In this document: positions 1 to 4,957 of the stretch, piece by piece | Numbering within the stretch: position 1 is the stretch's first letter | Layout of the letters: each line of letters starts with the position of its first letter | Source: an uncultured Eubacteriales bacterium | GTDB taxonomy: Bacteria; Bacillota; Clostridia; Peptostreptococcales; Anaerovoracaceae | Direction of reading: 5' to 3' | Assembly: GCA_902766915.1 (NCBI GenBank) | Contig: CACXFN010000153.1 | Span: 1 to 7,695, forward strand | DNA: 7,695 nt | Notes under the pieces: model-generated | Seen by the model: the letters and a program-made list of their open reading frames with translations, nothing else | Told to the model about the DNA's origin: nothing | Databases searched by the model: none | Made by a program: the position numbers and the translations under genes

Positions 1-1
1 T

Positions 2-1912
2 AGTGCCATAAATCCCCAACTGGGTACGCCTCTAAAATTCATTCTCTACATGATTCCATATTTAATTGTTGGCTACGATATTATTATCAAAGCATGGAAA
101 GGTATTAAGAACCGCCAACCCTTAGATGAATGCTTGCTAATGGTCATAGCTACCTTTGGTGCAATTGTACTTGCGTTGATTGACACAGGAGACTATGTGG
201 AAGCCATTGCTGTAATGCTTTTCTATCAAATTGGAGAGTGGTTCCAAAGCTACGCTATAGGAAAAAGCAGAAAGAATATCAGTGATTTAATGGACATTCG
301 ACCGGACTATGCAAATCTAAGGCGGGAAGATGGGAGTCTAATTCAGGTGGATCCCGATGAGGTTGAAATTGGAACCATAATAGTTTGTAGACCGGGAGAA
401 AAAATACCTATAGATGGAGTGATAGTAAGTGGCAAATCAACCATAGATACCGCTGCACTTACCGGCGAAAGCAAACCCAGAAATGCCAATGAGGGAGACG
501 AAGTCATAAGTGGATGCATTAATATTACAGGGGTTTTAGACATTAGAACCACCAAAGAGTTTGGCGAATCAACTGCGTCGCAAATATTGGACTTGGTGGA
601 GAATGCCAGTTCCAGAAAATCCAAATCTGAAGACTTCATAAGCAGATTTGCCAGATTATACACGCCTTTGGTAGTTGGAGGTGCAGTAATTTTGGCAATT
701 CTACCGCCTTTGATAAATACCCTTACCGGTGATGCATCAAATTGGAGTACATGGATTTACAGAGCACTGATTTTCTTAGTAATTAGTTGTCCTTGTGCCT
801 TGGTAATAAGTATCCCCCTAAGTTTTTTTGGTGGAATTGGCGGTGCAAGCAGAGCAGGAATTCTAATTAAAGGATCAAATTACCTGGAGCAACTGGCAAA
901 TACGAAAACCCTGGTTTGTGATAAAACGGGGACGCTAACAGAGGGTGTTTTCCGGGTTACGAAAGTGATGCCTGCTATAAACTCTAACCCTCCCGCCGAA
1001 GCTGAAAAAACCAGATTATTGGAATATGCAGCTCTTGCAGAGAGTGCCTCCTCCCATCCCATAGCTAAGAGCATAGTTCAGGAATATATGAACCGCAAAG
1101 CGTTGACGCCGGAATCGGAGAATAATCATAATGAGCTATTGATTAATAATAGAGTGAGCTCTATTGAGGAAATTGCGGGGAAGGGCATAAGAGCCGCCAT
1201 AGATGGACATCATGTTGCTGTTGGAAATAAAAAAATGATGCACCTTGTATCAGCTGTCTTTGATGATGAAATGGAGCCAGGGGACGGTTCTTCAGGGACT
1301 ATTGTAAATGTTGCCATTGATGGAAGATACGCGGGATACATAGAGATAGCTGACGTTATAAAAGAAACTTCGCTTCAGGCGATCAAGGATTTGAATGCAT
1401 CCGGTGTTAACCGAATAGTGATGTTGACAGGTGATAGAAAAGAAGAAGCTGATAGGGTAGCGAGTCTCCTGAATATAAAAGAGGTTCGTAGCGAACTGTT
1501 GCCGGGAGATAAAGTTTCGGCCATAGAAGAGATTATGGACTCAAGCAGTTTTTCCCAAGGGCAAGGTGCGGTTGCATTTGTAGGTGATGGCGTAAATGAC
1601 GCACCGGTTCTATCAAGGGCAGATATCGGTATTGCCATGGGTGCCATGGGTTCTGATGCGGCGATTGAAGCAGCAGATGTGGTTCTTATGGATGATGATC
1701 CCAAAAAAATCGCGAAGGCAGTACGCATATCGCGTAAATGCCTTCGCATTGTAAAGGAAAATATTTGGTTTGCAATAGGTATAAAAGTTCTATGCCTAAT
1801 CCTAGGTGCCGTAGGGATAGCTAATATGTGGATGGCAATTTTTGCAGACGTTGGAGTCATGGTGATTGCTGTCCTTAACGCCCTTCGTGTCCTTTTTGTT
1901 AAAAATCTTTAA
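2..1912 (+). CDS. Heavy-metal (Zn/Cd/Pb) translocating P-type ATPase, 5' partial
   Basis: Membrane pump of the P1B family, expected to export Zn(II), Cd(II) or Pb(II) using ATP. The reading frame is open to the window edge, so the Met codon at 50 is internal and the N-terminus (first helices and any metal-binding domain) is missing. Numbering from that Met: actuator TGES at 138-141, CPC metal motif in a membrane helix at 247-249, phosphorylated Asp291 in DKTGT, His-Pro at 336-337 typical of P1B pumps, TGD at 460-462 and GDGVND at 512-517. Lys579 and Asp600 in the last two helices match the conserved Lys/Asp pair of ZntA/CadA-type Zn/Cd pumps (ZntA Lys693 and Asp714), which favours Zn/Cd/Pb over Cu. 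All core motifs are intact. The gene converges on argG and overlaps it by 4 bp. No terminator was recognised on its own strand. Whether cadA or zntA is the right symbol cannot be decided here. Confidence 0.95.
   Translation, partial: SAINPQLGTPLKFILYMIPYLIVGYDIIIKAWKGIKNRQPLDECLLMVIATFGAIVLALIDTGDYVEAIAVMLFYQIGEWFQSYAIGKSRKNISDLMDIRPDYANLRREDGSLIQVDPDEVEIGTIIVCRPGEKIPIDGVIVSGKSTIDTAALTGESKPRNANEGDEVISGCINITGVLDIRTTKEFGESTASQILDLVENASSRKSKSEDFISRFARLYTPLVVGGAVILAILPPLINTLTGDASNWSTWIYRALIFLVISCPCALVISIPLSFFGGIGGASRAGILIKGSNYLEQLANTKTLVCDKTGTLTEGVFRVTKVMPAINSNPPAEAEKTRLLEYAALAESASSHPIAKSIVQEYMNRKALTPESENNHNELLINNRVSSIEEIAGKGIRAAIDGHHVAVGNKKMMHLVSAVFDDEMEPGDGSSGTIVNVAIDGRYAGYIEIADVIKETSLQAIKDLNASGVNRIVMLTGDRKEEADRVASLLNIKEVRSELLPGDKVSAIEEIMDSSSFSQGQGAVAFVGDGVNDAPVLSRADIGIAMGAMGSDAAIEAADVVLMDDDPKKIAKAVRISRKCLRIVKENIWFAIGIKVLCLILGAVGIANMWMAIFADVGVMVIAVLNALRVLFVKNL
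1703..1747 (-). terminator. Candidate intrinsic terminator of argG, inside the ATPase coding sequence
   Basis: Read on the minus strand, the arm GCGAAGGCA (1747-1739) pairs perfectly with TGCCTTCGC (1720-1712). Nested inside, TACGC (1736-1732) pairs with GCGTA (1726-1722) around a 5-nt loop. Two bases after the stem comes a run of seven T (1709-1703). It starts about 160 nt past the argG stop and encodes part of the ATPase C-terminal region (about residues 551-567 from the Met at 50). There is no T-run on the plus-strand side, so the signal is directional for argG. The structure is read by eye; no folding energy was computed. Confidence 0.72.
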
Positions 1913-3198
1913 TCGTGCCAGGCCTTATAGTCATCCTCTGACACACCTGGGATACTATCCTTGATGTTATCCTTAATCGCACGATGCTTTCCATCCAGAA
2001 CTGCCTTAACCTGAATAGGTAATCCGTAAAGATTAATGAAGCCCTCTGCATCTTTCTGGTTATACGTGCTCTCACCAAAGGATGCCAAATCCGCATCAAA
2101 GAGGGAATATGGGCTAGTTACACCGGAATTAATTATATTGCCTTTATATAGTTTTAGCTTAACTGTTCCGGTGACGGTTTCCTGTGTCTTATCGACGAAA
2201 GCGTCCAGAGCCTCCCTGAGGGGTGTGAACCATTGACCATTATACACTAGCTCGGCGTATGTGACCGACAGCTTCTCTTTTTCGTGAGCAGTCATTTTAT
2301 CAAGCGTGATGCTCTCCAATATTTTATGTGCCTTATATAAAATGGTCCCTCCGGGAGTCTCATAGACGCCACGACTTTTCATTCCCACCAAACGATTCTC
2401 TACGATATCAAGGATTCCGATGCCGTTCTTACCGCCGATTTCATTAAGCGCATAAATCATATCCTTAACAGACATCTTTTTTCCGTCTAAAGCCACGGGA
2501 ATTCCTTTTTCAAAATCTATAGTGATATCTGTAGGTTCGTCCGGCGCTTGCATAGGAGATACGCTTATTTCTAAAAAACCCTCCTGATTGTATTTTGGCT
2601 CTGTTGCCGTATCTTCCAAATCAAGTCCTTCGTGGGATAAATGCCAAATGTTTTTATCTTTAGAATAATTGGTTTCCCTACTAATCTTCAGCGGAACATT
2701 ATGGGCTTCAGCATAATCTATTTCATCGTCCCTGGATTTTAACTCCCACTCACGCCATGGCGCAATTATTTTCATATCCGGAGCAAAATGCTTTATCCCT
2801 AATTCGAAACGCACTTGGTCATTACCTTTTCCGGTGCATCCGTGAACAATGGCATCCGCATTCTCTGCCAAGGCAATCTCCACCAAACCCTTTGCTATAC
2901 ATGGCCTGGCTGTGCTGGTTCCAAGTAAATAATCCTCATAGATGGCTCCGGCCTTCATTGTGGGGACAATATAGTTGTTTACATAGTCATCCTGCAAATC
3001 AAGGGCAAAATACTTAGATGCTCCGGACTTAATTGCTTTTTCTTCCAAGCCGTCCAGTTCATCCCCTTGTCCGACATCCCCTGAAACTGCGATTATTTCA
3101 CAATCGTTATAGTTTTCTTTTAGCCATGGAATCATAACCGATGTATCAAGGCCGCCGGAATAGGCAAGGACAACTTTTTTGATATCTTCTTTCTGCAT
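1909..3198 (-). CDS. argG: Argininosuccinate synthase
   Basis: Cytoplasmic enzyme that condenses citrulline and aspartate with ATP to argininosuccinate, the penultimate step of arginine synthesis. The 429-residue product opens with the N-type PP-loop ATP site AYSGGLDTS (12-20). It also carries STARPCIAK (95-103), [13 protein letters not shown] (120-132) and the [19 protein letters not shown] block (173-191), all typical of ArgG. The start is the ATG at 3198-3196, 7 nt after AGGAGG. A further in-frame Met at 3234 gives 12 extra residues but lacks this spacing and lies over the leader. The C-terminus runs some 25 residues past the usual GLP motif region, so it is slightly longer than many ~400-residue bacterial forms. 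No argH is adjacent, so the gene appears monocistronic, with argH presumably elsewhere. The upstream ARG boxes suggest ArgR repression. Confidence 0.97.
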   Translation of the reverse strand: MQKEDIKKVVLAYSGGLDTSVMIPWLKENYNDCEIIAVSGDVGQGDELDGLEEKAIKSGASKYFALDLQDDYVNNYIVPTMKAGAIYEDYLLGTSTARPCIAKGLVEIALAENADAIVHGCTGKGNDQVRFELGIKHFAPDMKIIAPWREWELKSRDDEIDYAEAHNVPLKISRETNYSKDKNIWHLSHEGLDLEDTATEPKYNQEGFLEISVSPMQAPDEPTDITIDFEKGIPVALDGKKMSVKDMIYALNEIGGKNGIGILDIVENRLVGMKSRGVYETPGGTILYKAHKILESITLDKMTAHEKEKLSVTYAELVYNGQWFTPLREALDAFVDKTQETVTGTVKLKLYKGNIINSGVTSPYSLFDADLASFGESTYNQKDAEGFINLYGLPIQVKAVLDGKHRAIKDNIKDSIPGVSEDDYKAWHD

Positions 3199-3201
3199 AA
3201 C

Positions 3202-3213
3202 CAATTCCTCCTC
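3202..3213 (-). promoter_or_regulatory. Ribosome binding site that fixes the argG start
   Basis: The minus strand reads ACGAGGAGGAATTGGTT just before the ATG at 3198. AGGAGG is near-perfect Shine-Dalgarno with about 7 nt spacing. This is why the ATG at 3198 is preferred over the Met codon at 3234. Confidence 0.85.
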
Positions 3214-3243
3214 GTGTATGTAAATATTATGCAATCATTCTGC

Positions 3244-3301
3244 AATGAATCAATATTCAAATATGTGAATAACTATACATCAAGATGAATAATATGTCAA
3301 C
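3244..3301 (-). promoter_or_regulatory. Three ARG-box-like ArgR sites phased at 20 bp
   Basis: ArgR/AhrC binds 18-bp imperfect palindromes of form WNTGAATWWWWATTCANW. Site 1 (3244-3261) has TGAAT-CAAT-ATTCA with a single mismatch in the central four bases. Site 2 (3264-3281) has TGAAT-AACT-ATACA, 15 of 18. Site 3 (3284-3301) has TGAAT-AATA-TGTCA, about 14 of 18. TGAAT begins at 3246, 3266 and 3286, so all sites share a helical face. Site 3 overlaps the argG -35, site 2 the -10, and site 1 lies just after the predicted start. ArgR itself is not in the window. Confidence 0.75.
3272..3300 (-). promoter_or_regulatory. argG promoter (-35 TTGACA, 17 bp, -10 TATAGT)
   Basis: On the minus strand, -35 TTGACA (3300-3295) and -10 TATAGT (3277-3272) are separated by exactly 17 bp, an 11 of 12 match to the sigma-A/sigma-70 consensus. 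Transcription would start near 3265, giving an argG leader of about 65 nt. The -35 coincides with one ARG-box-like site and the -10 with another, as expected for repression by occlusion. Confidence 0.8.
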
Positions 3302-3337
3302 TGTTTTGTGACCCTTTCGCTGAAAAACGTGTAATTT

Positions 3338-3373
3338 GTGAAAAAATCATACTTTTGGACTGCTGTTTTTCAC
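3338..3373. repeat. Inverted repeat GTGAAAAA / TTTTTCAC in the argG divergent spacer
   Basis: GTGAAAAA (3338-3345) and TTTTTCAC (3366-3373) are perfect 8-bp arms around 20 bp. A second copy of the left-arm core, TGAAAAAC at 3321-3328, can also pair with GTTTTTCA at 3365-3372. Directly after, TTTTATATC occurs twice (3376-3384 and 3387-3395), one helical turn apart. The spacer is AT-rich, so chance is possible. It could be a regulator site or a bend upstream of the S51-family gene. Confidence 0.4.
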
Positions 3374-3416
3374 GCTTTTATATCATTTTTATATCGTTAA
3401 GGTAACATGATTGTAA

Positions 3417-3422
3417 TATAAT
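3417..3422 (+). promoter_or_regulatory. Possible -10 (TATAAT) for the S51-family gene
   Basis: A perfect TATAAT lies in the divergent spacer and would start transcription near 3430, about 85 nt before the ATG at 3515. No good -35 is found 16-18 bp upstream (the best is TCGTTA), and the local sequence is AT-rich, so this is tentative. Confidence 0.35.
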
Positions 3423-3514
3423 AATAATTGTGAGGGGGTGCGTAAGCCCTTAATGTATTGAATAAGAGTCTTTTAGGTGACGGGTTAATACGTAAATAGG
3501 AAGTGTTAATAACT

Positions 3515-4216
3515 ATGGGAAGAATAGCTGCAATTGCTGGTGGGGATTTTAAAACCGCTGAGGCACTCAATAGATATGCTCTCAGTATGACTGAAATGGA
3601 TACGCCTAAGGTGTTGTTTGTTCCTACCGCCAGTAGAGATGACCAAAAATATATAGCTGAATTTAAAGATGCATTTACTGAACTGAATGCTGAGGTCCGT
3701 GTTTTAGAGTTGGTCAGAGGTGATTATTCGGAATCGGATATTGATGATCTTCTGGAATGGGCGGATTTTATTTATGTAGGCGGAGGTAATACTGTCTACA
3801 TGATGAATGTTTGGAAACGCTTCAATCTAGATTCCAAATTAAAACTCGTGTTTACCAATGACAGTGCTGTACTTGGAGGTAATGGTGCAGGCTGTACTTG
3901 TTGGTTCAGTTGCGGATACAGCAATAGTCAATTTAATGATGGCAGGACAGATTGGCAATACATATGGGCAGATAATCTTTTAGATCTTCAGCACAATGCA
4001 GTTTGCCCTCATTATAATGATGATGAACGTTCAAATTTTGATAGACGATTATTGGAAAAAGAAATTCCGGGATTTGCATTGGAAGACAATGTGGCATTGA
4101 TTCAAATTGGAGAACATACGGAATTCATTGCCAGTCATCCTAAGGCAAGGGCCTTCTATATGATTTACCTGAACAGCCAGCTTCTAAAGAAAGAGATAGA
4201 TCTTAAATATCTATAA
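3515..4216 (+). CDS. Peptidase E-like (S51 family) protein, probably catalytically inactive
   Basis: A 233-residue cytoplasmic protein with the class I glutamine-amidotransferase-like fold of the S51 group (PepE alpha-aspartyl dipeptidase, cyanophycinase relatives). The N-terminal strand is MGRIAAIAGGDF, followed by LFVPTAS (34-40), the YVGGGNT turn (87-93), the nucleophile elbow (121-131), CPHY (164-167) and a C-terminal family strand. In active members the elbow is G-x-S-A-G followed by a CWF motif. Here it reads GGNGAGCTCWF, placing Gly124 where the catalytic Ser should be. The following family pattern S-D-S reads SNS (Asn137), where I expect the triad Asp; His166 is kept. The ORF is intact, so it is not an obvious pseudogene. 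ATG 3515 is chosen because AGGAAG (3498-3503) precedes it and homologues start this way; an in-frame GTG at 3503 overlaps that site. It is divergent from argG and ends in its own terminator. Its role is unknown. Confidence 0.85.
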   Translation: MGRIAAIAGGDFKTAEALNRYALSMTEMDTPKVLFVPTASRDDQKYIAEFKDAFTELNAEVRVLELVRGDYSESDIDDLLEWADFIYVGGGNTVYMMNVWKRFNLDSKLKLVFTNDSAVLGGNGAGCTCWFSCGYSNSQFNDGRTDWQYIWADNLLDLQHNAVCPHYNDDERSNFDRRLLEKEIPGFALEDNVALIQIGEHTEFIASHPKARAFYMIYLNSQLLKKEIDLKYL

Positions 4217-4241
4217 TAATTGCTAAAGCGAATAGTATATT

Positions 4242-4276
4242 AAATGGTGCAAAAACATTGGGTTTGCACCATTTTT
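4242..4276 (+). terminator. Intrinsic terminator after the S51-family gene
   Basis: AAATGGTGCAAA (4242-4253) and TTTGCACCATTT (4263-4274) form a perfect 12-bp stem with a 9-nt loop. The T-run (4272-4276) begins within the right arm. It starts 25 nt after the stop at 4216. Only a weaker T-run exists on the minus strand, so plus-strand termination is the main reading. Confidence 0.88.
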
Positions 4277-4312
4277 ATAAGTATTCTTTACAAAAACAAC
4301 ACAATTCTGTTC

Positions 4313-4420
4313 TATACTTAAACCATCAAAAGAGACAGAAACTACTCCTTTTGAACGTTCTTTCTTAAAAACATAAACATCGCACGACAAGGGCCGCTCT
4401 ACGAGCGGCTCTTGTTGTTA
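4313..4420 (+). ncRNA. Possible small RNA or orphan terminator in the gene-free region
   Basis: Between the terminator at 4276 and the feo promoter I find no protein gene. A -10-like TATACT (4313-4318) has only a poorly spaced TTTACA (4287-4292, 20 bp). It is followed by a potential stem TCAAAAG (4326-4332) / CTTTTGA (4348-4354). After a linker comes a strong GC-rich hairpin: ACAAGGGCCGCTC (4387-4399), loop TAC, GAGCGGCTCTTGT (4403-4415), 13 bp with one G-T pair, then TGTT. This resembles a roughly 90-nt transcript ending in an intrinsic terminator, but the U tract is broken and the promoter weak. It matches no RNA family I recognise. Confidence 0.35.
4387..4419 (+). terminator. GC-rich hairpin with short T-rich tail
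   Basis: A 13-bp stem with one G-T wobble, a 3-nt loop and a following CTTGTTGTT stretch. It is the most GC-rich element in the intergenic region. It insulates the feo promoter from upstream transcription, or ends a small RNA. The T-rich tail is interrupted by G, so termination may be inefficient. Confidence 0.55.
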
Positions 4421-4447
4421 TACTCTGGCTTATTACCCATAAGCTGA

Positions 4448-4486
4448 TTAGGCTATAAGATGGTTAGGCTATAAGATGGTTAGGCT
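4448..4486. repeat. 16-bp tandem repeat (2.4 copies) with DtxR-like operator cores
   Basis: The unit TTAGGCTATAAGATGG is present in two perfect copies (4448-4463, 4464-4479), plus the first seven bases of a third (4480-4486) that run into the -35 of the feo promoter. The junctions create GGTTAGGCTA, which matches the ten central positions of the DtxR/IdeR consensus TWAGGTTAGSCTAACCTWA; the outer half-sites match poorly. The position just upstream of the promoter, in a cluster that encodes a DtxR-family regulator, suggests an operator array. That is inference. Confidence 0.8.
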
Positions 4487-4513
4487 TGACTTACTCAAAC
4501 TATTTGATATAAT
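4486..4513 (+). promoter_or_regulatory. feo promoter (-35 TTGACT, 16 bp, -10 TATAAT)
   Basis: TTGACT (4486-4491) and a perfect TATAAT (4508-4513) are separated by 16 bp. The predicted start near 4520 gives a leader of about 155 nt to the feoA ATG. The -35 abuts the 16-bp repeats and the -10 sits at the centre of a 27-bp dyad, so initiation is probably regulated. Confidence 0.75.
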
Positions 4514-4524
4514 ATCATTTAGTT
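4498..4524. promoter_or_regulatory. 27-bp dyad centred on the feo -10, candidate operator
   Basis: TGATAT (4505-4510), A, ATATCA (4512-4517) is a perfect 6-1-6 palindrome. With two unpaired positions on each side it extends to AACTA (4498-4502) and TAGTT (4520-4524). Eleven of thirteen positions per arm are symmetric. The -10 lies at its centre, so a bound protein would block RNA polymerase. Spacing and sequence do not fit the Fur consensus (7-1-7 TGATAAT-N-ATTATCA), and I cannot assign it to a named regulator. Confidence 0.6.
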
Positions 4525-4553
4525 AGTAATGTCTAATTAATATTAGAAACTAA
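4523..4553 (+). promoter_or_regulatory. Hairpin or dyad in the feo leader
   Basis: TCTAAT (4532-4537) and ATTAGA (4542-4547) are perfect arms around TAAT. They are flanked by a second pair, TTAGT (4523-4527) and ACTAA (4549-4553). At the start of the predicted feo transcript this could be a weak AT-rich 5' stem-loop, or a second protein site on DNA. It is too AT-rich and too short to be one of the known large riboswitches. Confidence 0.4.
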
Positions 4554-4580
4554 TAACCGTCGTTACAAAGGTGTTTTTAA

Positions 4581-4649
4581 TGACATAATAGATTGAATGG
4601 CATAATAGGTCGAATGACATCAATATATCGAATGGCATTATTAGATGGT
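4581..4649. repeat. Four degenerate 17-18 bp tandem repeats before feoA
   Basis: Repeats begin at 4581 (TGACATAATAGATTGAA), 4598 (TGGCATAATAGGTCGAA), 4615 (TGACATCAATATATCGAA) and 4633 (TGGCATTATTAGATGGT). They alternate TGACAT and TGGCAT, giving an A-B-A-B pattern. They lie in the predicted untranslated leader and end about 12 bp before the Shine-Dalgarno region. The last unit also resembles the 16-bp repeat upstream (AGATGGTTAG is shared). Function unknown. Confidence 0.7.
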
Positions 4650-4675
4650 TAGATAATAAAAGGGAAGGGGGATAT

Positions 4676-4888
4676 ATGAATCTCTTAGAAGCTGAACCAA
4701 ATAATACTTATATGATTCAGGAAATAAATACTGAGGATGAGGATATGAATGCCTTCCTCTTTAGATTAGGTTGCTATACAGGTGAACCTATAACATTGAT
4801 TTCCAAAAAGAAAAGGAATTGCATAGTTGCAATCAAGGACGGTAGATATAGCTTGGATAATCTGCTGGCAGAGGCTATTGTCATATAA
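4676..4888 (+). CDS. feoA: Ferrous iron transport protein A
   Basis: Small cytoplasmic SH3-like protein that acts with FeoB in Fe(II) uptake, probably by contacting the transporter. The 70-residue length is typical. The pattern of an acidic N-terminal strand, L-x-LG-x4-G (RLGCYTGEPITLI, about 30-42), a short basic turn, the IVAIKDGRYSLD strand (50-61) and a hydrophobic end AEAIVI matches the family. The start is the ATG at 4676, preceded by AAGGGGG (4665-4671). It is the first gene of the feo cluster, 69 bp before feoB, behind the repeat-rich leader. Many Clostridia carry two feoA copies; only one is seen here. Confidence 0.9.
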   Translation: MNLLEAEPNNTYMIQEINTEDEDMNAFLFRLGCYTGEPITLISKKKRNCIVAIKDGRYSLDNLLAEAIVI

Positions 4889-4902
4889 CGCTAAGAATTA
4901 AT

Positions 4903-4926
4903 CAGTAAGCATAAAGCAGTAAGCAT
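4903..4926. repeat. Short direct repeat between feoA and feoB
   Basis: CAGTAAGCAT occurs at 4903-4912 and 4917-4926, period 14 bp. It lies in the 69-bp feoA-feoB spacer, before the feoB ribosome binding site AGGAGG (4944-4949, 8 nt from the ATG). It is probably a small local duplication; no function is evident. Confidence 0.7.
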
Positions 4927-4957
4927 TAATGAGTATTACTTGTAGGAGGATAAACAT

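Noticed and set aside
343..1860. Long minus-strand reading frames opposite the ATPase gene
   Set aside because: They are shadows of a clearly conserved plus-strand gene and show no recognisable domain or ribosome binding site.
2121..2173. Terminator of the ATPase gene inside argG (CACCGGAA / TTCCGGTG)
   Set aside because: The 8-bp arms are separated by 37 nt and no T-run follows on the plus strand; chance within coding sequence is likely.
3199..3234. Upstream argG start adding 12 residues
   Set aside because: The ATG at 3198 has an ideal AGGAGG at 7 nt, and the extra residues would run across that site; ArgG proteins begin near the PP-loop.
3199..3265. T-box or arginine-sensing leader for argG
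   Set aside because: The predicted leader is only about 65 nt, too short for a T-box, and lacks its specifier stem and antiterminator motif; ARG boxes explain regulation.
3503..3514. GTG start for the S51-family gene
   Set aside because: It overlaps the AGGAAG ribosome binding site, and the family N-terminus matches a start at the ATG at 3515.
4353..4360. LexA/SOS-like site GAACGTTC
   Set aside because: The Gram-positive SOS box needs GAAC-N4-GTTC; here the half-sites are adjacent, and no repair gene is nearby.
4505..4517. Fur box at the feo promoter
   Set aside because: The palindrome is 6-1-6 (TGATAT-A-ATATCA) and does not fit the 7-1-7 or 19-bp Fur consensus at any alignment tried; the best had about 7 of 19 matches.
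4448..4649. CRISPR array
   Set aside because: The repeats are contiguous 16-18 bp units with no unique spacers, and there are no cas genes.
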